Positions 11,000 to 23,259 of a stretch of 64,000 bases of DNA are shown here, in pieces. Position 1 is the first letter of the stretch, and each line of letters starts with the position of its first letter. Source of the stretch: Lycium barbarum (taxonomy: Eukaryota; Streptophyta; Magnoliopsida; Solanales; Solanaceae); NCBI RefSeq assembly GCF_019175385.1, contig NC_083341.1, positions 66,559,800 to 66,623,799 of the forward strand, written 5' to 3'. The notes under the pieces are model-generated. The model was not told the origin of the DNA and searched no databases. It was given only the letters and a program-made list of their open reading frames with translations. The position numbers and the translations under genes were made by a program.

Positions 11000-13816
11000 T
11001 GTACGAGTGGTTAGGAATATTATTTATGAACATTGGTGGTATGAAAATATTGGGAAAGGCCAAGGGTAAAAAGAGAAATTTGCAAAATGGCCAATGGAAA
11101 TAATGTGGAAGACTAAGGGCAAGATGGTAATTTCACAAAATTCTAGAAAAAGAGGAGAAAAGAAAAAATAAGCAAAGATGACAAATAAGTCATCTTTTGC
11201 CACCATTCAAGAAAATTCTAGAGGAGGGCATGTGCCATGCACATGACCCTTTAATATATGGCACATGGATAAGAAGAATTCATCACATTGCCATTTGGAA
11301 AATTCAAGAACTTGAGAGAAAGAACAAAAAAAAAATGAAGGAGAAAGAAGGGGAGTTTCGGCCAAGAGGAGGGGATTTCATCCCCATGAAATCTTGTCCC
11401 AAAAATTTATTTCTTCATGCATTTCTACTAACTCAAGGATGCTCTTCAACATGGTATAATTATTGAGGCAAGAAGGCCCTCCATTCTTGCAAGCTCACAA
11501 TTCTAGTTAAGTGGAAAGTTGAGGAGAAAGGTAAGAATTCATGTTATTTTGTATGTTATAGAAGGCTTGTGTATGTTATTGTATATAGGAATGGATGAAA
11601 TTCATGAAAGCATGGAAATTGGGTGTTGGTCGTGCATGCATGTGGCGTGTAGGAATAATGGTGTAATTATTTTGTTTAGTGTTCTAGTTGTTGTAAGTTC
11701 TATGTTGACAATGAAAGTGGATGAAATTCATTAAGTTATAGGTGTTGAAGTCTTGGCCGTGTGGTATGTGTGTTGTGTAGGAAAAGTGAATAAATTTCTA
11801 TGTAGCAATTTGATTGTTGTTGATATGTATTCTATGATGAAAATGGGAACTTGGTGGTTTAAATTGATGTTGGAATGGTTACGGGCTGATTTGCAAGTCA
11901 ATGTGATCTTGGTGTCGTTTCTTTAATTGTAAGAATAAGGTTGTTAAAATATGTGTTGTTGAGATAGTTCATGAGTTTGGAAGCAAGAAATGCATTAAAA
12001 TTTGTTTCTAGGGAAGTTGGAGAGTTTTCGGGTGAAGTATGGTTTTGGTGGAAATGTTGGAATATTGTGTAGATTGTTTGAAATATTCTTGAATGATTTT
12101 GAATTAGTAAATGGGTATGTAAATGTTGATGTTGGTTTGAATGTGTGTAGTTGGTTTGGAAGTTGATGAACTATGTAGAAAGGAAGATTACTAATGTTAG
12201 AATATGTCTTGAATTAATTGTTGATATTATTGTTGATAATGTGGCCGAGTTCCATTCTCGGGTTTGTTGTTGTACTTTTGGCCGAGTTAAATTCTCGGGG
12301 ATGGCGCATTTACATGGGAAATGCTGCCGAAATATTTGTAGAGAAATGTTGCTTCAAGATTGAATTCCTAAAAGCTCTAATTAATATTTGGTAAACATGA
12401 TCATTTGTAGACTTTGGAGCGTTTGGAATTTGAATTTAGAATAGCGTAAGAGGCGGAAAAGGTATGTAAGGCTTACCCTTTTTTTCTCTTGGCATGTCCT
12501 AGATGTGATAGGTTATGATTTGAGCCTCGAGGATGACTCTACTCTTAGAAGTCCGAGCTTATGTTTGACCCTTTTTCATTCAGTATAATTGAATTGGATT
12601 TATTATGTTTAGTTGAAAAAGATAGTTTGAACATATGTAACTTTCACCAACGGAACTGGATTGCCCTGAAACTTCCGTAGATGACTTTATAAGACCAAAT
12701 GTTTATAATTTACGTATGCCACATCGACTTGACCTGAGGTGGGCCCACAATCCCCGAGACCTATTTGTTTTGTTTTATTTACCCTATTTACGTACGATAA
12801 TTAAGGGAAACTTTGGCTAATGTTCCGAGTTTGCTATAAGTACCTAGTAACTCAGATATAAGTGTTCTGACTCGACCATTCTGATATAAACACTCCGGTA
12901 CGAACAATCTGATTCGAATATCTTGATATAAGCATTCTGATGTAAATATTACGATATAAGTATTCTGGTATTATGTACGTTTTGTATTCCGTCCGATATA
13001 TGATGACATCCGAGTATTCTGTACGTTCGGTATTCCGACCGATATATGACATCATCTGAGCATTCTGTACGTTCTGTACTCCGTCTGACATGTGACATCA
13101 CTTCTGTACGTTCCGTACTCCGTTCTGTACTCTGTATTTTCTGCACCTCTTCGGACAAGCGATCAGTAATTGTAAAATAAGCATTTTAGTACTCTGGTTA
13201 ACACACTTACTCTCTGTACTCTCACCGACATGTAAGACAGGTATGTATGCTTTGTGTCAGAACAATAAGCGTCTGGTACTCTGAATGCTGTACTTACTTG
13301 TTAGTTCTGTCTGTTTCAGTTATGGTTCTGTTTCCGTGTGATGCATGCCTTACATACTCAGTACATATTCCGTACTGACCCCCTTTCTTCGGGGGCTGCG
13401 TTTCATGCCGCGCAGGTACTCCCAGATGAGCTGAAGTTTTCATAGAAGATGTTTCAGCGGAGTTGGCAAGCTCCATTTGCTCCTGGAGCGTTGCCGAGTC
13501 AGAGTACATATGTAAAGGGTTCTGATTGATGTTAGAGACTTTGCAGACAGCGTCGTGGGTATTGGTCGTCAGTCTATAAGCGGCTCCATCAGCCGATATG
13601 TCATTATATGTTATGTGGTAAATTTTATATAATTACATATTCTGTTTAATTTTGAAAATGATGGAGGAAAGATTTCGAAGGTTTAATATGTATTTTATTT
13701 TTGTTCGACTTTCAGAGTCTGGGGAAATTATGTGTGTAATAAGAATTTGCGGGTTCGCTCGGCTCCGGATGTGGGGTCGGGTGCCCATCAGACCCTAGGG
13801 ATATTGGGGTGTGACA
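11000..13816 (+). repeat. 5' LTR of El1 (truncated at start, internally deleted)
   Basis: It matches 15187-18884 from the phrase tgtacgagtgg onward. It ends GGGTGTGACA. It lacks the first 86 bases of the LTR (TGTTATATCCC...) and about 880 bases present in the 3' copy between roughly 17157 and 18036, the edges of which lie in TATTCTG repeats. A degenerate array with a unit near 20 bases (tattctgatataag) is at 12850-13000. No gene is seen. Confidence 0.9.
13358..13415 (+). other. Three-hairpin LTR module (El1 5' LTR)
   Basis: In transcript sense: TCAGTAC, loop atattcc, GTACTGA (stem I); CCCCC, loop tttcttc, GGGGG (stem II); CTGCG, 10-base loop with ttcatgcc, CGCAG (stem III). All three are perfect here. 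The 3' LTR copy at 18425-18483 differs by one base in stem I (TCAATAC). Confidence 0.75.
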
Positions 13817-13819
13817 AAG

Positions 13820-13831
13820 TGGTATCAGAGC
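13820..13831 (+). promoter_or_regulatory. Primer binding site of El1 (initiator Met tRNA)
   Basis: TGGTATCAGAGC lies three bases after the 5' LTR end. This is the well-known plant primer site complementary to the 3' end of initiator tRNA-Met, and it fixes the LTR boundary and plus orientation. Confidence 0.95.
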
Positions 13832-13875
13832 AGGTCTGTCCTAGGGGTTGTCTGCAAAGTCGTGTCCGGTAGAGT

Positions 13876-13914
13876 CCTGTTTATGGTGTGAAGTGCGCCA
13901 CATTTATAAACAGG
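13876..13914 (+). other. Leader stem-loop after primer site (El1)
   Basis: CCTGTTTAT (13876-13884) pairs perfectly with ATAAACAGG (13906-13914) across a 21-base loop. The same structure stands in El2 (34342-34381) and in gag-pol element C (50937-50975) at a similar distance from the primer site. In C the stem is CTTGTTTAT/ATAAACAAG. A packaging or dimerisation role is plausible by position but untested. Confidence 0.65.
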
Positions 13915-14321
13915 AGGCTACGGGGCATCTAGGGATTGTTGACCTTCTTTCTGTCATAGATCGTGCGATAGAGCCAAGTCATAGGACATGAGATTCCTTA
14001 TATGCAAGCCTTACATACGATGGAAAAAGGTGAGTGACGATACGGAAAGGTCACAAGGGCAAGTCTGGATGTATTTGTTCTGTTACCTGAAACAGAAAGT
14101 TCTGGGCGGCTAGGATGTGATATATAGTCGTATGCTCTGTAAGGTATTGTTGGTATTTGCTGCGTACAGATTTCGAATGATAAGAATTTGTAAAGGTGGT
14201 ATGGAAGACCGAAAAGGGTAAAATAGTAATTGCACAAGAAAGGACGTGTTACGAATATGTCTCAGAATCTGTAACACCTTGACTTGCTCCAGATTATGTA
14301 GTGAAGGACATACGAGGAAGT

Positions 14322-14422
14322 AGACGTGATTATATCAGCGTTAAGGCACCGAAACCCACCTAGGTTTCGAGGTTAAGCGTGCTAAGGTGGGAGGATAGGC
14401 GACCCCCCTGGGAAGTATGCAA
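14322..14422 (+). pseudogene. 5S rRNA-derived segment inside El1
   Basis: This can be followed along nearly the whole plant 5S rRNA. GTGATTATATCAGCGTTAAG and GCACCG match the 5' third, GGTTAAGCGTGCT matches box A, and GACCCCCCTGGGAAGT matches the end of box C. About nine bases between box A and box C are missing (GTGGGAGGATAGGCGACC). It lies about 490 bases after the primer site in the transcriptional sense of the element. Similar segments occur in El2 and El3. It is not a functional 5S gene: many substitutions and no 5S spacer around it. Confidence 0.85.
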
Positions 14423-15064
14423 GAAATTCCAAAGATTTAGCTGTAAGAGATAAATGAAAAGCTGGAATGGCCTGAGTGAAATTAGAACATATGGGATGGT
14501 TGGAGACCATAAGAAGGCGCGTAGAACAAGGCAGACTAGCTCGGTGGAGAGATAAAAAGTACGTCACGACTCTGGAATTTGGATAGGTTTGAATGACGAT
14601 TGGAAGTATTTTTTGGGCTAGTTGATAATACTTATATGTATATATATATATATGGATACGTATGACACCTTATTTGTGATTGTATTAGTGGACACGTGTG
14701 TCCCAGTAACCGGTGCTACGATATGGAAGGCACCAACTGAATAAGGGTACCGAAGTCCAAGTGATAGCAAATGTAAATGGTGCAAGTGTTATAAAATACG
14801 TTGATGTTATTCCTATCATAAGTTAAGAATGGAGAAGCCTTAATACCAGGCTATTTGAAAAAGAAAGGGCATGAAGATGTGGACAAATAAGGATACAGAC
14901 CTAAAGTGAGAGAAAGACTCATGGTAAGAAGTTTTCGATATGTCATGCGTAGGGAAATGCGATTACGAAGAAAGTTAGGTGAAAAGCAGAGAATGGGTAC
15001 GAAGAAAGGAATAACTATGATAGGGACCCTCCCGAAGTGTTATGACACCCCATGAGGTCAGTTG

Positions 15065-15100
15065 AACATTCGAGGATGAATGTTCTAAAGGGGGGGAGGA
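15065..15100 (+). promoter_or_regulatory. Pre-tract hairpin and polypurine tract of El1
   Basis: AACATTCG, loop agga, then tGAATGTT (one mismatch) is followed by AAAGGGGGGGAGGA, which abuts the 3' LTR start TGTTATATCCC at 15101. This is the expected plus-strand primer and gives the LTR boundary. Confidence 0.92.
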
Positions 15101-18100
15101 TGTTATATCCCGTATCTCATACATTCGGATAATCCGAGAAAGTCGTGACAAGTTAAGGACAAGATCATTTTCAAGAATTATTTTAATGTACGAGTGGTTA
15201 GGAATATTATTTATGAACATTGGTGGTATGAAAATATTGGGAAAGGCCAAGGGTAAAAAGAGAAATTTGCAAAATGGCCAATGGAAATAATGTGGAAGAC
15301 TAAGGGCAAGATGGTAATTTCACAAAATTCTAGAAAAAGAGGAGAAAAGAAAAAATAAGCAAAGATGACAAATAAGTCATCTTTTGCCACCATTCAAGAA
15401 AATTCTAGAGGAGGGCATGTGCCATGCACATGACCCTTTAATATATGGCACATGGATAAGAAGAATTCATCACATTGCCATTTGGAAAATTCAAGAACTT
15501 GAGAGAAAGAACAAAAAAAAAAAAATGAAGGAGAAAGAAGGGGAGTTTCGGCCAAGAGGAGGGGATTTCATCCCCATGAAATCTTGTCCCAAAAATTTAT
15601 TTCTTCATGCATTTCTACTAACTCAAGGATGCTCTTCAACATGGTATAATTATTGAGGCAAGAAGGCCCTCCATTCTTGCAAGCTCACAATTCTAGTTAA
15701 GTGGAAAGTTGAGGAGAAAGGTAAGAATTCATGTTATTTTGTATGTTATAGAAGGCTTGTGTATGTTGTTGTATATAGGAATGGATGAAATTCATGAAAG
15801 CATGGAAATTGGGTGTTGGCCGTGCATGCATGTGGCGTGTAGGAATAATGGTGTAATTATTTTGTTTAGTGTTCTAGTTGTTGTAAGTTCTATGTTGACA
15901 ATGAAAGTGGATGAAATTCATTAAGTTATAGGTGTTGAAGTCTTGGCCGTGTGGTCTGTGTGTTGTGTAGGAAAAGTGAATAAATTTCTATGTAGCAATT
16001 TGATTGTTGTTGATATGTATTCTATGATGAAAATGGGAACTTGGTGGTTTAAATTGATGTTGGAATGGTTACGGGCTGATTTGCAAGTCAATGTGATCTT
16101 GGTGTCGTTTCTTTAATTGTAAGAATAAGGTTGTTAAAATATGTGTTGTTGAGATAGTTCATGAGTTTGGAAGCAAGAAATGCATTAAAATTTGTTTCTA
16201 GGGAAGTTGGAGAGTTTTCGGGTGAAGTATGGTTTTGGTGGAAATGTTGGAATATTGTGTAGATTGTTTGAAATATTCTTGAATGATTTTGAATTAGTAA
16301 ATGGGTATGTAAATGTTGATGTTGGTTTGAATGTGTGTAGTTGGTTTGGAAGTTGATGAACTATGTAGAAAGGAAGATTACTAATGTTAGAATATGTCTT
16401 GAATTAATTGTTGATATTATTGTTGATAATGTGGCCGAGTTCCATTCTCGGGTTTGTTGTTGTACTTTTGGCCGAGTTAAATTCTCGGGGATGGCGCATT
16501 TACATGGGAAATGCTGCCGAAATTTTTGTAGAGAAATGTTGCTTCAAGATTGAATTCCTAAAAGCTCTAATTAATATTTGGTAAACATGACCATTTGTAG
16601 ACTTTGGAGCGTTTGGAATTTGAATTTAGAATAGCGTAAGAGGCGGAAAAGGTATGTAAGGCTTACCCTCTTTTTCTCTTGGCATGTCCTAGATGTGATA
16701 GGTTATGATTTGAGCCTCGGGGATGACTCTACTCTTAGAAGTCCGAGCTTATGTTTGACCCTTTTTCATTCAGTATAATTGAATTGGATTTATTATGTTT
16801 AGTTGAAAAAGATAGTTTGAACATATGTAACTTTCACCAACGGAACTGGATTGCCCTGAAACTTCCGTAGATGACTTTATAAGACCAAATGTTTATAATT
16901 TACGTATGCCACATCGACTTGACCCGAGGTGGGCCCACAATCCCCGAGACCTATTTGTTTTGTTTTATTTACCCTATTTTTGTACGATAATTAAGGGAAA
17001 CTTTGGCTAATGTTCCGAGTTTGCTATAAGTACCCAGTAACTCAGATATAAGTGTTCTGACTCGACCATTCTGATATAAACACTCCGGTACGAACAATCT
17101 GATTCGAATATCTTGATATAAGCATTCTGATGTAAATATTACGATATAAGTATTCTGACATAAGCATTCCAATATAAATAATCTGATCTAAATATTCTGA
17201 TATAAGTATTCTGAGTTAGGTATACTGGTACGAGCGTCTGGTATAAGTGTTCTGGTACGGGTATTCCGATATAAGTATTCCGGTATAAGTATTCGGCTAT
17301 GAGTATCTGGATATGATTCTTCTGATCCGGGTATTCTGATATGAGTATTCTCTGTAAGCTTTAATGTTCTTCATGTACGATCTCGGATCGCTTAAAAAGT
17401 CCGAAGAGGTTTCTGTATTTCAAATGCTCATAACTTCCTGATACTAACTTGGAAGAACCCGAAACCCGTTTCTGAGCCTTCGAATGTCGGCAAGTGTACG
17501 TATCCATCGAGTCTAGATTTATGTGCATATGGTTTCTCACGACTCTGCTCGTGCATGGCTGAATGTCTCTTTCACTGCGTCCCGAGCCAGGTTCTGTTAT
17601 CGTGCCCTTCCGCTGCTTTGTTCACTGCGTCCCGGGCCAGGTTCTGTTATCGTGCGTTTCCTCTGCATTGTTCACCGCGCCCCTCGGAGGGAGAGCCGGG
17701 TTCTGTTATCTGTATATGATGATATGGGGATGGCGGCCAGGATGGCATATGATTCTGTTCACCGCGTCTCTTCCCAGAGGGCCGGGTTCTGTTACCGCGC
17801 CCCTCGCTATGAGGGCCGGGATCTGTTATCTGCTATCTGCATATGCATATATTGACACATGATTTTGACATATGATGACTCTGTTTACCGCGTCCCTCAC
17901 TGAAGGGCCGGGTTCTGTTAATGGCACATATGTTATATAATTCTGTTTACCGCGTCCCTTATTATAGGGCCGGGATCTGTTATCTGTGGAAATATTACTT
18001 GATTCCGATATGCATAATCTGTGTCCGAAAAGTAAGTATTCTGTACATTCTGTATTCCGTCCGATATATGATGACATCCGAGTATTCTGTACGTTCGGTA

Positions 18101-18884
18101 TTCCGACCGATATATGACATCATCTGAGCATTCTGTACGTTTTGTACTCCGTCTGACGTGTGACATCACCTCTGTACGTTCCGTACTCCGTTCTGTACTC
18201 TGTATTTTCTGCACCTCTTCGGACAAGCGATCTGTAATTGTAAAATAAGCATTTTGGTACTCTGGTTAACACACTTACTCTCTGTATTCTCACCGACGTG
18301 TAAGACAGGTATGTATGCTTTGTGTCTGAACAATAAGCGTCTGGTACTCTGAATGCTGTACTTACTTGTTAGTTCTGTCTGTTTCAGTTATGGTTCTGTT
18401 TCCGTGTGATGCATGCCTTACATACTCAATACATATTCCGTACTGACCCCCTTTCTTCGGGGGCTGCGTTTCATGCCGCGCAGGTACTCCCAGATGAGCT
18501 GAAGTTATCATAGATGATGTTTCAGCGGAGTTGGCAAGCTCCATTTGCTCCTGGAGCGCTGCCGAGTCAGAGTACATATGTAAAGGGGTCAGATTGATGT
18601 TAGAGACTTTGCAGACAGCGTCGTGGGTATTGGTCGTCAGTCTGTAAGCGGCTCCATCAGCCGATATGTCATTATATGTTATGTGGTAAATTTTATATAA
18701 TTACATATTCTGTTTAATTTTGAAAATGATGGAGGAAAGATTTCGAAGGGTTAATATGTATTTTATTTTTGTTCGACTTTCAGAGTCTGGGGAAATTGTG
18801 TGTGTAATAAGAATTTGCGGGTTCGCTTGGCTTCGGATGTGGGGTCGGGTGCCCATCAGACCCTAGGGATATTGGGGTGTGACA
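15101..18884 (+). repeat. 3' LTR of El1 (3.78 kb, full length)
   Basis: It starts TGTTATATCCCG and ends GGGTGTGACA. Very close in sequence to the 5' LTR over shared parts, which suggests a fairly recent insertion. It contains a degenerate array of about 20-base TATTCTG units (17040-17350) and a hairpin tandem array (17560-18000), both largely missing from the 5' copy. Open frames in these arrays are repeat translations, not genes. Confidence 0.93.
17560..18000 (+). repeat. Tandem array of hairpin units in El1 3' LTR
   Basis: Seven or so units share the pattern ttcaccgcgtccc, a short arm, aGGGccggg, then ttctgttatc. In most, a CCCT...AGGG or CCCTC...GAGGG inverted repeat is present while the loop differs (cactga, ttatat, gctat). 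The unit length varies because of a spacer rich in atatgat. It is absent from the 5' LTR of the same element. Confidence 0.85.
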
Positions 18885-21286
18885 GTCACGACCCGACTAG
18901 GGGGCCGTGACGGGTACCTGGAGCGGACTACCGAGCACCACTCATTATGCTAATCATCATACCCCACCTTAACACATATACTCTTCAAAGCAATGTATAA
19001 ATATACATAGGCCCTCACGGCTGCAAAAACGATATACAAGAATATACAACGTAGTCATCATGAGACATATACCACCGACGCATACGTATCTACGAGTCTC
19101 TACTAGTGTGCTAAGACATAAGGACGGGACAGGACCCCGTCGTGCCAAAATATATACATAAAATAATATCTCAAAAATGGCAACTGCGGAAGAGTGGAGT
19201 ACTCCTATAAATCTGCTGAGTAGCTCCTAAAAATCTGCACCGTCTCCCTATTTACCTGTGGGCATGAACACAACGTCCAAAAGAAAAGGACGTCCGTACA
19301 AAAAGTGTGCTAAGTATGTAAGGTAGGAATAATACAAACATAATAAAGAAATTATGAAACATAAGGCGAAGATATAACCTGCTTAGCTTTTAATGGAAAA
19401 TACATGTTATGCTTATCAAATATACCATCATCGTTAACCTGCATCTGGGTTACCATCACACGCCGCCCACTAGTGGTGTCATGTCCGGCCTACTAGGCAC
19501 GGTGTAATCATAAGCATCCCGCCTTAGCGGTGTCATGCCCGGCCATCTAGGCATGATGTAATCACAAGCATCCCGCCTTCGCGGTGTCATGCCCGGCCAT
19601 CTAGGCATGATGTAATCTCATCATCATATAATTATCATAAAGCGTGCATTAGAAATCAATTGAATACTACAACTCTATCGGGGTGACGTAAGGTCGAGAA
19701 CCCCCGATTCCATTATGGAGTAGTCATGATCATCGTGTCACGCCTTAAAGAAACTAGCATTATAACGTGAGTCTAGCAACAATGAATAACATCAAAGAAT
19801 CATATAAGGGTCCTTATAGCTTCGTAGGAATATCATATCATGAGCTTTAGAATCTCTAGACTTAGACTCATCATCATCGTTATCATATTCGTAACATATC
19901 TCTTATCTTTATCTCATGATACGCCCTTTATAAACATGGACTCGTAGTCTCCGGAATGTAAGAAGGTCATCGAAAACAAATGAAGTCATGTCATAGGAAT
20001 GATGCCTTAGAAAAAGAAGGGACTAGCCTTACATACATTTTTGACTTTCTAACTTGCTGACTAAACGCTTCCTTCCAAGTTCATAATTCTACATTCAAGG
20101 GAATTCGTACTAGAGTTAGATAATCGGAAACATACTTAAGCATAAGCTAAAGCTAACGAAAATTGGGCAGCACTTCCTTTGTTCCTACAACTTTCTCCAT
20201 ATGATATAACAACTCCCAACACATTAACAACATTCATAATACCATAATCAATAAGTTCGACAAGTTTGACATTATTCAATTATCCAAATTTCCTCTCAAG
20301 GTCATCCATAACCATGGTCATGATACAACATTACATTCATCCTCATATAACGCTTCTCCAACATTCTTAATATTATTTATAACAACATTATACTCATAAT
20401 ATCTCGAGAATTATGGTTCATGTGAAACTATTATTCAAGAACACCATTATTTCACATTTGAGCTCCATATTCTACTCTCTTCCATAATCCAAGTCTTTCA
20501 ACCCTTCAATAATCTAAATAAAATGAAATGATCATAAAACTCACCTTTTATTGTGTAGTAATGGGTTTTTGGATGGAAATTCCTCACTTGGAGAAAACCC
20601 TAACTTCAATTCCAAAGAGATTTCTTAATTTCTAGCACCCAAGAGAGCTTCCTTGCATTAGATTTCCTTAGATTGATGATGTTGATCTTTGATTTCTCTT
20701 GAATTTATGTGTGTGAAGGGTGTGGAATGTTCTAGAGGTTTGGAGAGATGTGGAGGATTTGGAAGAATTAAAAATTAGGAGTGGGAACATCTTTTTATAC
20801 TTGGAAAATACTTAGCCCGTCGGGACTTATACGGACCCTTATACGGTCCGTGTAACATTATACGATCCGTATAAGTGTCTGTATTTCACCATCAGGGAAA
20901 ACATATTTTCTGTTGGCTTATATGGACCGTATAAGTGGTCGTATAACTCCACTTTCCTGAAAACATTTCCGTCATTTCGTTTGATCTCCAATCCTTATGG
21001 AACCTTCTAAGAACTTGTTCAACACTTCATCAACAATCTAAGCAGCGGTATAACTTTCCCTCAAGACCTTCTAAAGTCGACACTTAGTCGGTACCTTGCA
21101 AACCTTTTTAAAACAGGACTTATACTTTACATTCTTCATCGAACTTTCTTCTCTTATCTCAAATGACTTTGGAATATTAATTGGAACCGTTAAGTAACCT
21201 TTCCTACTTATAGGGACATCATATTCATTTCACCCCGTTTTAGTCCACCCATCACATGACGACGTAAAAGTTTCTGAAGTGTAACA
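18885..21286 (-). repeat. 5' LTR of element B (uninterrupted)
   Basis: 2.40 kb, from gtcacgaccc, which lacks the usual first T, to GAAGTGTAACA. It matches 680-2556 plus 5520-6049. It has a worn hairpin module at 19256-19315, hairpin repeats at 19464-19620, palindromes at 20826-20945 and a TATA box at 20791-20799. Followed by the GGTAA duplication. No gene is present. Confidence 0.93.
20791..20945 (-). promoter_or_regulatory. Core promoter and palindrome cluster of element B 5' LTR
   Basis: The minus strand reads TATAAAAAG (20791-20799). Upstream are repeated palindromic pieces such as ttatacggtccgtgtaa and tatacgatccgtataa. The layout matches the 3' LTR and is mirrored, with different palindromes, in C and G. 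Confidence 0.6.
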
Positions 21287-22987
21287 GGTAACCTCTGATT
21301 TATATTATGGAACAATCATCATCCCTTTACTTCACTTTGAAGGAACAATGATTATAAGGTGAGATCAACAATAATGAATAGAATCAAGGAAATCATGAAA
21401 TAAGCTCAATAGTCTTATCATAGCATTAAAATCATAAACTTTGAAACCTCTAGAAATTGAATCATCATTATCATCATCATTATCATTAGCATCATCATTA
21501 ACGTCAGAAGACACTTTAAGAATCATGAATCTCTAGCTTGTGGGAATAAGGACATCTTGGAAAAATGTATGAGTTTACAAGAAAGGAGTCATCATTGTCA
21601 TCATGGTCATCATAGAAAACATCTTGTCATGAATATCATAAAAACCTTGAGAATCAGAAACTTCTAGCTTTCCGGGAACCAGGATGTTATGGAAGACATG
21701 TATGGAGTCATAATATAGTAATCACGCCTTTAGAAAGAAAGGAACTAGCCTTAAGATACCTTTTTGTTTCCTACTACTTATGCTTATCCGCCCGAGCTCG
21801 CAAATCTACATTTGAGAGATTTCATACTATGGTTAGACTTATCGTCGTATACCTATATTAAGCCTTCAAATTAAACTACTTCATATCCTATCGAAAATCG
21901 GGCAACATCTCCTCTGTTTATATGCCTAGCCCGAAATCATAATCTAACAACCAACATCAACAACAACATGATCAATACCAATATGCTCCATAAAACATCC
22001 CTCATGATGTTTTCCAAATTTCTCAACTAACCAACTCATTGTACGATTATTTAATAACTTTATCTTCGTATATAAACCTAAATCAATATCAATAAATGAA
22101 GATTCATACCTTACTTCCGCTAGAACCACAATATCTTCACTTTCCACCTTGAGTTCAAGCCAAGACTCGCCACAATACGATTTTATAGCCTCAACTATAC
22201 GCAGTCAAAACCCGAATCCGGAGATTAAACTTGATTTGGGCTAAAATTTGATGTTTGGCAGTTGGGGGAACTTTCCAGAATATATGAGAGAGTTTTGAGA
22301 TGCTTTTATGAAAAATAAGGGGGTAAGCCTCCTTTTATAAGATTCCAGGGTCTGCCTGCACCGACCTAAAAATTGCTTAGCGCGTTCACGCTGAGTTGTC
22401 CCCTGGCTCCTCTGAAGTTGGGGGAACTTTCCAGAATATATGAGAGAGCTTTGAGGTGCTTTTATGAAAAATAAGGGGGTAAGCCTCCTTTTATAAGATT
22501 CCAGGGTCTGCCTGCACCGACCTAAAAATTGCTTAGCGCGTTCACGCTGAGTTGTCCCCTGGCTCCTCTGCGCGTTCGTGCAGAGTTAATCTCTGCTCTG
22601 GCGGCCTGTCTTAAAATGCCCATAACGCTTGTTTCGATGTCGGATCAATACGCAGTTTGTTGCATTGGAAACTAGACTTCCCGAACTTCATTTTAGGATT
22701 TTGTTTCAATCCAAAACTCCTAATATACTTAAAAGATTTTATTTCTCCAGGTTAGACCAAAATTATTGTACGAAATCTTACCAAACTTTTCTCCAAAGTT
22801 TCGAAAACTTAATCCCCTTGATTCCCTTGTTCTCCAATCCTTCCGTGACCTACTACAAGAACTTAAACCCTCATAAGCATAAGATAAGCACGTATAAATT
22901 CGTATATTTTCAACAATAACTCCCGTGTCCCCAATTGAGCGACTAATACCTAGCGAATCTCAATGTACAAAACTTCAAGGTGTAATA
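21287..22987 (-). repeat. LTR of element D, second part
   Basis: It resumes with the duplicated GGTAA and the phrase acctctgatttatattatgg, standard for these LTRs. It ends gtgtaata (worn from gtgtaaca) before the polypurine tract. It includes two TATA boxes in a tandem duplication (22261-22572). No reading frame here is credible as a gene. Confidence 0.85.
22261..22572 (-). repeat. 156-bp tandem duplication of the LTR D core promoter
   Basis: Units 22261-22416 and 22417-22572 are nearly identical. Each begins gttgggggaactttcc and ends near ctggctcctctg. Each holds a minus-strand TATA box TATAAAAGG, at 22331-22339 and 22487-22495, exactly 156 bases apart. Confidence 0.92.
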
Positions 22988-23038
22988 TTCCCCCTCCCCC
23001 CCACCCCACCCCTTAGGAACATTCGTCCTCGAATGTTA
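22988..23038 (-). promoter_or_regulatory. Polypurine tract and hairpin of element D
   Basis: A pyrimidine-rich run on the plus strand (ttccccctcccccccaccccacccc) is followed by the hairpin AACATTCGTCCTCGAATGTT at 23019-23038. The tract is longer and less regular than in the other elements. Confidence 0.85.
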
Positions 23039-23259
23039 AGTTCTTAGGGATGTCTACGAGAATTTTGCTAGAGTTTCTCCTATAATTGTACCACTACCAT
23101 CCTATCACAATAACCCAAAATATACAATGCCTCACAGGGCCACAACATCAATACTCATATTGGCCACACACGACCAAGAAATCATTCAAAGAAACATCAC
23201 ATACCTAAGAATGATGATGTCTCTGTCTGGAGCTCTTCTGGAGGTGGAAATAGATGCGG

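Larger units (their letters stand above)
11000..18884 (+). mobile_element. El1: non-autonomous large-LTR retrotransposon with 5S-derived insert
   Basis: The plus-strand order is 5' LTR (11000-13816, missing its first 86 bases), primer site, a 1.28-kb interior, polypurine tract, and 3' LTR (15101-18884). The interior has no gag or pol and no reading frame I would defend. It holds a leader stem-loop, a 5S rRNA-derived segment and the pre-tract hairpin. The right end abuts gtcac, which is also the start of B's LTR, so insertion was at the very edge of that LTR. The left junction was removed by a deletion that also took B's leader. The form resembles a LARD, though the interior is short. Confidence 0.9.
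680..21286 (-). mobile_element. Element B: defective Ty3/gypsy chromovirus with two nested insertions
   Basis: The element starts TGTCACGACC at 680 and ends GTGTAACA at 21286. It is flanked by the 5-bp duplication GGTAA at 675-679 and 21287-21291, so it inserted into LTR D. On the minus strand the order is 5' LTR (21286 to 18885), gag, protease, RT, RNase H, integrase with chromodomain, polypurine tract, 3' LTR (6049 to 680). Solo LTR S interrupts the 3' LTR and El1 sits at the inner edge of the 5' LTR. About 290 bases of leader and the primer site are missing next to El1, judged against element C. Several stops and a frameshift make it non-coding. Confidence 0.9.

Noticed and set aside
17523..17862. 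Overlapping plus-strand frames rich in Arg/Ser/Pro in the El1 LTR.
   Set aside because: Again tandem hairpin units open in two frames. The partner LTR lacks the segment.
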